A DNA stretch of 64,000 nucleotides from Marchantia polymorpha subsp. ruderalis (Eukaryota > Streptophyta > Marchantiopsida > Marchantiales > Marchantiaceae): NCBI GenBank assembly GCA_037833965.1, contig AP031355.1, positions 9,573,501 to 9,637,500 of the forward strand, read 5' to 3'. This document shows positions 1 through 7,715 of the stretch, piece by piece (within the stretch, counting starts at the first letter, position 1; each line of letters opens with the position of its first letter). A program made the translations under genes and the position numbers. The notes under the pieces were generated by a model. The model made no database searches. It saw only the letters and a list, made by a program, of their open reading frames with translations, and was not told the DNA's origin.

Positions 1-591
1 CAGCAGGTGCCTTGAGGGTAACCCCTGTAGTATTTCTGGGAATGACAAGTGCCTGAGAATTTAAACTCTTCAATAGACTGTTGTTGTGTTACTGGAATGT
101 TTCACAGTGAGTCCTTCAGTGCGGACCTGTGTTCTCTGCGCGTTTTGTGAGTTGAGAGTGTTGTTCACCGCGTATGAGTGACTTCGATCCGAAGTAGGTA
201 GTCCAAACCGGGTTTCCTACACTAGCAGCAAGCTAGTGGAAGCGTTGTAAAAGCCGGAGTTGGAAGTCACTGCCCGCAGCTTTGCCGAGTGTACTCTTGA
301 GAGACTTTCCCCCTGAAATCTTGAAGTAGAGGTCCTAACGGATCTCTGGGTTGTGTTTCTGTAGTTTCAGGTGTGTGTGTGTGTGTGTGTGTGTTACGCT
401 GCACTGTGCGACCTCCGAGTGCGCTCCGAGTGGACACTTGCAGTATTTATGGGAGTGACAGTCGCCTGAGAATTCAAACTCATCAATAGTCTGTTAAACG
501 TGACACTTTGTACCCTGTGTGTTCCTCTGTCCCTGTGGGTTCGACCTTTCTACCACTATATTGCAGTTTTAGCCTTTAGTGGGTTATTACA
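1..591 (+). mobile_element. 3' part of a nested LTR of the 5.4-kb LTR family
   Basis: This matches the last ~590 bp of the other family LTRs (compare 11236-11826 and 36430-37019), including a (GT)12 run at 371-394, and stops exactly at the family terminus GGGTTATTACA. The next base starts the interior of an oppositely oriented LTR. The simplest reading is an LTR inserted into that LTR, with AGTGT (592-596) as the right-hand copy of a 5-bp target duplication. The left end lies outside the window, so this is inferred. Confidence 0.85.
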
Positions 592-1530
592 AGTGTCGAC
601 CTCGTTCTCCCGCACATACTTCCCGGGATGGTCGATGGACAATGGCGGAAAATGTTCAAGCTCCGCCGCTGTTAAACAATTCCGCTGTCGATAAAAGTTG
701 ATGAGGAAAGGAGAAAGATGGTTTAGAGTTCCCCCCTTCTCCTCAAACGCGTGCTGTCGCATCACCCTGTGCAGGATGCTCGCCCAGTGAATTGGAGTTC
801 CCTCGATGACGCACTCCACAAAAGAGACCTGCCACAATGTGATGTAGCAGGCGCGGTGCGGCTGCAGTAATTGCATCAGCGCCGCGGACAAAGTCCGGCG
901 AAATCGATCCTTGTAATCACGGGTCCTGTACCCATTCTTGGTAGACCTTCCGGTCTTGAACAGCTCCACAAATTGCGCCTCTTCTTGCTTGGTCACCTTG
1001 ATGCTCTCACTGTCGAAAAGGAGATGCCCTGGCATGCCAGCACATCTTCCCAACGCCTGCGCCCAATCTTGGACTGTCCACCGATCAACATGCGGACGCA
1101 ATCCGCGCGAGGGTGGTCCCTGTGGCTCTAGCCACTCGCGCACCATATTCGCACAGATGTAATTCCATCCCCATAGCAAGAAATCGAGCTTTCTTGCTAT
1201 TAAGCGCTCCTCGAAAGCGCGCAGCCCGTTCTGCGGCAGGCGAAGTGGCACCATCCGCAATCTGCTCGGTCTCGTCATTGCGTTCCTGGGGTTCGCTCGC
1301 CCGCTCATTCTACTTCCGCACTGCCCGCGCTTCTTTCTCTCTCGGCAAACTCTAATCGCCCTCAATTCCAAATCACGCGCACTCACTTCTCCCTCAATCA
1401 ACAAGAAATCTCCTGTGCGACGACGTCGAGAATGTTCCGCAGCCAGCAGATGGATGCGCGGAGCGCGCACAAGAGATTGGAATCGCGAATTCAAGAATGG
1501 GACGTTCTCCGCCGCCCGATCGAAGGTCAT
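592..1530 (-). pseudogene. N-terminal part of the LTR-borne ORF, interrupted
   Basis: The ATG at 1530 opens a frame nearly identical to residues 1-313 of the intact 1,046-aa protein at 52666-55806. It contains the basic N-terminus and the W/H-rich conserved block (residues ~95-300). The frame leaves the homologous sequence at 592, where the nested LTR end begins; codons after that are not native. The lesion is an insertion rather than a point mutation, so the rest of the gene may exist beyond the window edge. Function unknown; see the intact copy. Confidence 0.85.
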
Positions 1531-2758
1531 GGTTGGCTCTTGGTCGTGAAGAACGTCTCACTTGATGGCCGCGACGGCTGTACGCTGGAACGGTCTTCGC
1601 TCTCACGCGCGGCTTCACGCTCCGCCGTCGTCGATTAAACTCTCACGCTCGAATTGGCGGATTTGAACTCCGCGAGCGTGTTACCCTGCGGACATGGGGG
1701 CGTAGCGCCGAAGGCGAGTTTTCCGCCTTGCGCGGTACACTTGTTCGTACCGCCCCTCGGCCAATCTCCCTCTGCCTTGATGCGTGTGTCCGCATGTCGG
1801 ACAAAAATTCAACTCCTGCCTGTGCGCAGGCAGGAGCCTCGGCGGATTCTCCGCCGGCGCGGAACTTGAACATCCTCCTGTGCACAGGCGTTCGCCTGTG
1901 CGCAGGCGAATTCCGTCCGCGGCGCTGCGCTGGCGCGGAAGGCGTTGACCGTGGTCAGCCGTCTCCGTCCAGTCTGTCCGTTCCTTGTCTCTCCGTCGGC
2001 GCTTCCGCCGCCGCAACTCCGTCCGTCCAAGAGCGCATCCACCCGTGCCGTCCGCATGGTCCGTACCGATTGGATTACTCTGGCGGCTCTTCCGACGTAC
2101 GCGGCGCTGCGCTGGCGCGGAAGGCGCCGTACACTTTCTTCCTCACAAGGCGCATTTCTAGGGCCCAAGGCGGATTTTCCGCCGACGCCGAAGCGCCTGT
2201 GCACAGGCGGACTTCGCGCCTTCCCTAACCCTACTTCGCCTGTGCACAGGCGAACGCCTTCGTCCGCGCATAGGACAAAACTTGATTCCCCCTTCCGCGT
2301 AGGCGGAATTCGCGCCAGTGGCGAACTCCTTCCGCCGTAGGCGACCGCCTCCGTTTCTTCCATTAGCGATAACTCCCTAAGTCCTCATCCGTTCCAAGCG
2401 TTCTTGGGCTCGTTAGAATCAGCGCGTCGAGCTCTTTTCAACGGGACCCTAACTTGGTCAAGGCGCCCGAGGGTTGACCTAATTACGGGGGTTTCCCTAC
2501 AGCCGCGGACGCAACCTCCGAAGGCGGGTTTTGCGCCTTGCGCCGTAGAGATCCTAACTGCAGAGCTCGCAGGGAGGGTGGTGCCTGTCCTTACTGCGGC
2601 ACCTCAAATCCCAGATTCTACAAGATCCCTCGAGAATTCCCGCGATCTTCCGGATTCACTCTGTTTTGATGTACCGAAGGCTATTTACAATGCTGCCAGG
2701 GTACAGTTTTCCAAAAATGTTTTAATTTCCTCAAAATTGCCAAAAGTGGCGTACCACA
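592..2758 (-). mobile_element. 5' half of an inverted LTR upstream of pol
   Basis: Read on the minus strand, this begins at 2758 with TGTGGTACGCC, the family LTR 5' terminus with one change. It then contains the GC-rich upstream region and the first 313 codons of the LTR ORF. It is an inverted repeat of 6460 to about 8655. It abuts the protease-pol segment directly at 2759. The part beyond the ORF N-terminus is cut off by the nested LTR ending at 591 and should continue outside the window. Confidence 0.85.
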
Positions 2759-2767
2759 CGGCCAGAC

Positions 2768-3589
2768 TTGACATCCTCCCTTGGGGCGAAGTTGGCAGCC
2801 ACCGTGGAACCTCGCAGAGCGTCGCCGACCCCGGCGACCCAACGCGCCCACTATGACTTGGTCGAAGATCTCGGGAGTCGAAAAGTGAACATCACGTTCA
2901 AGCAGCTCTTGGAGGACAATAAGACGTATCGGAGAATGTTGATGCTTTCGCTACGGCATCCGCGGAAGCCGCGCGCATCCACGTCCTCTCAAGTATATCA
3001 AGTGGAGAGCGAAGACCAAGGGCCACCAGAGATCGATGTGGAAATAGCAGGGTGTTGTGTACGCAGGGTGCCAATCGACTCTGGATCAGGAGTCAACATA
3101 ATGACGGAGGATACAGCGAGAGCCTTGGGGTTTAGTCAATACGAACCCTCGAAGCGTGTGTTGAGATTAGCGGATCAGACGCGGAGAATGCCTGCAGGTA
3201 TGCTGCGCAATGTCAAGACAATCATCGGGGGTGCGGACTTTCGGTTGACGTATATCATCCTTCAACCGATGATGAAGCAGGGCTATGACGTTCTGCTCGG
3301 GCGACCATGGCTATATGGCGCACAAGTCAGATGTGATTGGCGAAGGCATCGCCTTAAGTTTCCCCATCCTTCGGAACCGACCAAAACCATTACGGTGCCC
3401 TGGAATAGGGTCAGACACGAAGGAGAGACCCCATCGACAAGTGCAGGTTACACATCGGGCGAGGACAGTGAGTCGACCGCGCGATCGGATTCCAGTGGTA
3501 CCGAATCCGATTATTTCGTGGGATTCGTTGCCTGCTGTTCGGTGGGAGAAGAAGAAGAGCCGGAAGCTATTCAGCCGGAAGACGAATAG
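2768..3589 (+). CDS. Retroviral-type aspartic protease region of pol
   Basis: This open frame of about 274 codons has no obvious ATG and was probably entered from an upstream gag that is absent here. The catalytic motif is V-P-I-D-S-G-S-G at residues 102-108 (D104). The flap/ILG-like part is at about 177-188 (GYDVLLGRPW). The protein would act as a dimer, processing the polyprotein inside the particle. An acidic, serine-rich tail (about 215-273) precedes a single in-frame TAG at 3587-3589, after which the same frame continues into RT. The frame itself is undamaged. The true N-terminus is not determined. Confidence 0.85.
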   Translation: MTSSLGAKLAATVEPRRASPTPATQRAHYDLVEDLGSRKVNITFKQLLEDNKTYRRMLMLSLRHPRKPRASTSSQVYQVESEDQGPPEIDVEIAGCCVRRVPIDSGSGVNIMTEDTARALGFSQYEPSKRVLRLADQTRRMPAGMLRNVKTIIGGADFRLTYIILQPMMKQGYDVLLGRPWLYGAQVRCDWRRHRLKFPHPSEPTKTITVPWNRVRHEGETPSTSAGYTSGEDSESTARSDSSGTESDYFVGFVACCSVGEEEEPEAIQPEDE

Positions 3590-3595
3590 CAATTA
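3587..3595 (+). promoter_or_regulatory. Leaky-stop context UAG CAA UUA between protease and RT
   Basis: The protease frame ends in TAG followed directly by CAATTA, and RT continues in the same frame with no other stop. UAG-CAR-YYA is the established type I readthrough context of tobamoviruses, and a similar signal was reported for the soybean retroelement SIRE1. The pol copy on the minus strand (59914-59922) has the identical nonamer. Readthrough here is an inference from the motif. Confidence 0.65.
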
Positions 3596-4507
3596 ACTGT
3601 GGGACTGGGAAGGAGTGAGACGAGTCACACCGAGGGCATTGTCGACCCTAGTGACTGTCACGAAGTACAACTCAGTCCCGGCAAGCGCTTGAAGGTATCA
3701 AGCGCAGTGAGAGGAGATGAGCTAAGGAAAGTACAGGCATTCCTTAGCCATTATGTCGACGTCTTCGCCTGGAAGATCGAAGACATGAAGGGGATACCTG
3801 CACGGTATGGGGAACACCGTATCGATTTACTGGACGACTCAGTACCCATACGACAGCGCCAGTATCGCCTCAACCCAAAATACTCCTTGCTAGTTAAAGA
3901 GGAGATAGATAAGTACTTGAGCGCTGGTATTATTTACCCTGTGCTCAGCAGTGAGTGGGTGTCGCCGATTGTTATCGTACCCAAGAAGTTGACGGGTAAG
4001 ATACGAGTGTGTCAGGATTTCCGGAAGTTGAATGCAGCAACACGCAAGGATCATCACCCGTTTCCATTCACGGATGCCATTCTAGACCATGTCGCAGGAC
4101 ATGAATGTTATAGCTTCCTGGATGGGTTCTCAGGTTACAATCAGGTGTCTATCCGTGAACAGGACAAGGATAAAACTACGTTCACAACCGACTGGGGAAC
4201 TTACGCATACCACAAGATGCCCTTCGGTCTGTGCAACGCGCCTGCCACCTTTCAACGGATGATGACCAATATCTTTCAGGAACAACTGAGGAAGTTCCTG
4301 GAAATATTCATAGATGACTTCTGTGTCTTTGGGAAGCGGTCTGAACACCTAAGTCACTTGAAGCAGACCTTCGATAAATGTAGAGAGAGCAGTTTATCAC
4401 TGCATCCCGAGAAGTGCTTTTTCTTTATGACTAGTGGGATCTTGTTGGGTCTCGGCAGACGGCATTGCGGTGGACATCGAGAAGGTCAAGGTTATACTCG
4501 AGCTTGA
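3590..4507 (+). pseudogene. Reverse transcriptase, frameshifted near its end
   Basis: The frame follows the leaky TAG. Counting from 3599, RT motifs are R-V-C-Q-D-F-R-K-L-N at ~136-145, the first catalytic Asp in F-L-D-G-F-S-G-Y (~173-180), F-G-L-C-N-A-P-A-T-F-Q (~209-219), and F-I-D-D (~237-240), so both Asp of the YxDD-type box are present. At about 4440-4450 the expected G-H-x-V-S segment is replaced by a shift into the frame that starts at 4434. Probably a few bases are missing between short GGT repeats. The same lesion is in the other pol copy. Everything upstream of the shift is intact. Confidence 0.85.
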
Positions 4508-6422
4508 GCCACCCACGAATCTAAGAGAGCTGCGAGCATTCCTGGGTCATGTGGGCTACTACCGAAGATTCATACACCTGTATGCAATACTGGCGGCGGA
4601 CCTGACCAAGTTGTTGAAGAAGGACGAGCCTTATGCTTGGGGTGCGAACCAGCAGTCAGCATTTGAGACTCTTAAAGCGAAACTCACGACTGCTCCCGTA
4701 CTAAGGAGTCCAGACTGGAATCGATCATTCCATGTTTACGTTGACACCTCGGCATTCGCCATCGGTGTAGTACTGAGTCAAAAGGATGACAACAAAAAGG
4801 ACTACCCGATCTACTTCGCGAGCCGACAGCTGTCTCTAGCAGAGCGGAAGTACACCACGACGGAGAGAGAAGCGTTGGGGATGGTGTACTCCTGTAAAAA
4901 GTTCCGTCACTACCTAATCTGCTACGAGTTTGTGTTCCATGTGGACCACTACGCATTGCAACACCTAGTCAAGAAAGCCGACCTATCCGGTCGGATCGCC
5001 AGGTGGGTGTTGTTACTACAAGAGTTCACCTACACAGTCCAGACCAGGAAAGGGGTGCACCACGAAAATGCGGATTACTTGTCCCGATTATGGACCCAGC
5101 CGACAGAGGAGAAATTGGTGGACGATTTTCCAGATGAAGAGTTATTTCAGTTGTCTGCAGGACATGAGTCCCGCTATGCCGACCTGTATCGATATCTGCT
5201 AACCCTCCAGTGTCCCGAAGGCATGGATTTGGAACAGCGAACTGTCTTTATTCATAAGGCAGGCCCGTACCAACTCCAGCAGGGGGTTTTGTTCAAGAAG
5301 ATGGCAGATGAGCGCTTATGCAGATGCCTGGAGGAATCAGAGGTACCAAGAATAGTTAGTGCGATGCATACTGAGGAGGCGGGTGGACACTATGCCACCA
5401 GGAACACGGTCACAAAAATCCTAAATGCGGGGTATTGGTGGCCGACCATGTTTAAGGATGTTCTCGATTACATCCGCAAGTGCGACAGTTGCCAGAGGAC
5501 GGGGAGACCGACGCCTACAACACGCTGGCCCCTGACTCCCATCATGCCTCTAGCACCTTTCGAAAAGTGGGGTATTGACTTTGTAGGGCCGATACAACCA
5601 GTGACTAGAAGTACACGAAGGCGCTACATTCTGGTAGCAACGGACTACGCCACCAAAATGGTAGAGGCCAGGGCCACCAGAAGGGATGATGCTGCCACAG
5701 TGGCAGCATTCTTGTTTGAGTCGATCATCACACGCTACGGATGTCCCTTAGAGCTAGTCAGCGACCGGGGCACGCATTTTCTGAATCAGATCATCGAAGA
5801 TCTGACACGGTATTTCCACATCAAGCACCGGAAGACTACTCCATACAATCCCAAGGCAAATGGACTGACGGAGAAGTCCAATGGTCTGCTGTGTAAAATA
5901 CTACTCAAGGTCACGGTGAATCACGCTCACGACTGGGATACGAAGCTAGCAGCCGCTCTATGGGCGTACCGCACAGCTGAGAAGATCACGACCAAACAGA
6001 CACCATACTTTCTGGTGTATGGGCGACACCCGATCCTCCCGATCGAATTTGAAGTACCCACCCAACAAACGTTGGATTTGCAGAGGATGGGCGCAGAGGA
6101 GAGTCAGCTCTACAGGTTACAGGAGGTCACGCTGCTGGATGAGAGGAGACGAGACGCCGAAGATCGCACCAGGAAAATCCAGCTCCGCCGAAAGGAGAGA
6201 TACGATAAAAAGATCAAACCGGTACTACTGCAGGCGGGTGATTTGGCATTGCTCTACGACAGCAGGCATGCCAGATTCCCAAGCAAACTGCACCTAAGGT
6301 GGATGGGACCTTACAGGGTTGTCGAAGTCTTCCCGAATGGATCCATCCAACTTGCGGACCTGGCCGGCGATTTGTTAGGCACCCGAGTGAACGGGTGGCG
6401 GTTGAAGAAATACCACATGTGA
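4434..6422 (+). CDS. RT tail, RNase H and integrase
   Basis: This is the 662-codon continuation of pol in the shifted frame. It begins with the end of RT (L-G-H-V-G-Y-Y-R-R-F-I, ~37-47). RNase H follows: Y-V-D-T-S near residue 103, T-T-E-R-E-A-L-G (~141-148), V-D-H-Y near 169. The integrase HHCC zinc site begins at H312 with paired Cys about 40 residues later. The DDE triad is D382 (G-I-D-F-V-G), D443 (S-D-R-G-T) and E480 (L-T-E-K-S-N). The frame closes with an N-G-W-R-L-K-K-Y C-terminus and TGA at 6420-6422. No internal stop is seen. It would copy and integrate the element but is cut off from RT by the frameshift. Confidence 0.9.
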   Translation: MGSCWVSADGIAVDIEKVKVILELEPPTNLRELRAFLGHVGYYRRFIHLYAILAADLTKLLKKDEPYAWGANQQSAFETLKAKLTTAPVLRSPDWNRSFHVYVDTSAFAIGVVLSQKDDNKKDYPIYFASRQLSLAERKYTTTEREALGMVYSCKKFRHYLICYEFVFHVDHYALQHLVKKADLSGRIARWVLLLQEFTYTVQTRKGVHHENADYLSRLWTQPTEEKLVDDFPDEELFQLSAGHESRYADLYRYLLTLQCPEGMDLEQRTVFIHKAGPYQLQQGVLFKKMADERLCRCLEESEVPRIVSAMHTEEAGGHYATRNTVTKILNAGYWWPTMFKDVLDYIRKCDSCQRTGRPTPTTRWPLTPIMPLAPFEKWGIDFVGPIQPVTRSTRRRYILVATDYATKMVEARATRRDDAATVAAFLFESIITRYGCPLELVSDRGTHFLNQIIEDLTRYFHIKHRKTTPYNPKANGLTEKSNGLLCKILLKVTVNHAHDWDTKLAAALWAYRTAEKITTKQTPYFLVYGRHPILPIEFEVPTQQTLDLQRMGAEESQLYRLQEVTLLDERRRDAEDRTRKIQLRRKERYDKKIKPVLLQAGDLALLYDSRHARFPSKLHLRWMGPYRVVEVFPNGSIQLADLAGDLLGTRVNGWRLKKYHM

Positions 6423-6446
6423 GTGTTCGCGTGGGCGCTCACAATT

Positions 6447-6457
6447 GAGGAGGGGGG
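6447..6457 (+). other. Polypurine tract
   Basis: GAGGAGGGGGG lies two bases before the LTR start TGTGGTACC at 6460. This is the expected position and composition for the plus-strand primer of an LTR retrotransposon, and it fixes the 5' end of the 3' LTR. Confidence 0.85.
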
Positions 6458-7715
6458 CATGTGGTACCCCACTTTTGGCAATTTTGAGAAAATTAAAACA
6501 TTTTTGGAAAACTGTACCCTGGCAGCATTGTAAATAGCCTTCGGTACATCAAAACAGAGTGAATCCGGAAGATCGCGGGGATTCTCGAGGGATCTTGTAG
6601 GATCGGGGATTTGGGGTGCAGCAGTTAGGACAGGCACCACCCTCCCTGCGAGCTCTGCAGTTAGGATCTCTACGGCGCAAGGCGCAAAACCCGCCTTCGG
6701 AGGTTGCGTCCGCGGCTGTAGGGAAACCCTCCATAATTAGGTCAACCCTCGGGCGCCTTGATCAAGTTAGGATCCCGTTGGAAAGAGCTCGACGCACTGA
6801 TTCCAACGAGCCCAAGAACGCTTGGAACGGATGAGGACTTAGGAAGTTATCGCTATTGGAAGAAACGGAGGCGGTCGCCTACGGCGGAAAGAGTTCGCCA
6901 CCGGCGCGAATCCCGCCTACGCGGAAGGGGGAATCAAGTTTTGTCCTATGCGCGGACGAAGGCGTTCGCCTGTGCACAGGCGAAGTAGGGTTAGGGGAGG
7001 CGCGAAGTCCGCCTACGCACAGGCGCTCGCCTGTGCACAGGCGCTTCGGCGTCGGCGGAAAATCCGCCTTGGGCCCTAGAAATGCGCCTTGTGAGGTAGA
7101 AAGTGTACGGCGCCTTCCGCGCCAGCGCGACGCCGCGTACGTCGGAAGAGCCGCCAGAGTAATCAAATCGGTACGGACCATGCGGACGGGAAGGGTGGAT
7201 GCGCTCTTGGACGGACGGAGTTGCGGCGGCGGAAGCGCCGACGAAGAGACAAGGAACGGACAGACTGGACGGAGACGGCTGACCACGGTCAACGCCTTCC
7301 GCGCCAGCGCGACGTAGCGCACGGAATTTGCCTGCGCACAGGCGAACGCCTGTGCACAAGAGGATGAAGTTCCGTGCCGGCGGAGAATCCGCCGAGGCTC
7401 TTGCCTGCGCACAAGCAGGAGTTGAACTTTTGTCCGACATGCGGACACACGCGTCAAGGCAGAGGGGGATTGGCCGAGGGGCGGTACGAACAAGTGTACC
7501 GCGCAAGGCGGAAAACTCGCCTTCGGCGCTACGCCCCCATGTCCGCGGGGTAATACGCTCGCGGAGTTCAAATCCGCCAATTCGAGCGTGAGAGTTTAAT
7601 CGACGACGACGGAGCGTGAAGCCGCGCGTGAAGCCGCGCGTGAGAGCGAAGACCGTTCCAGCGTACAGCCGGCGCGGCCATCAAGTGAGACGTTCTTCAC
7701 GAGCAAGAGCCAACC

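Larger units (their letters stand above)
2759..6459 (+). mobile_element. Ty3/gypsy internal domain (protease to integrase), left locus
   Basis: Gene order is protease, RT, RNase H, integrase, which defines Ty3/gypsy (Metaviridae). No gag and no primer-binding site lie between the inverted LTR (ends 2758) and protease. The integrase C-terminus ends in a GPYRV...NGWRLKKY-type module without a chromodomain. That fits the plant Athila/Tat-like branch better than chromoviruses, but this is judged by eye. The segment ends in a purine tract and the 3' LTR. The copy at 57088-60742 is its reverse complement and very close in sequence. Confidence 0.9.

Noticed and set aside
4430-4455. Programmed ribosomal frameshift within RT
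   Set aside because: No recognisable slippery heptamer, and conserved RT residues are missing at the join, so a deletion is more likely. Kept only as an open alternative.
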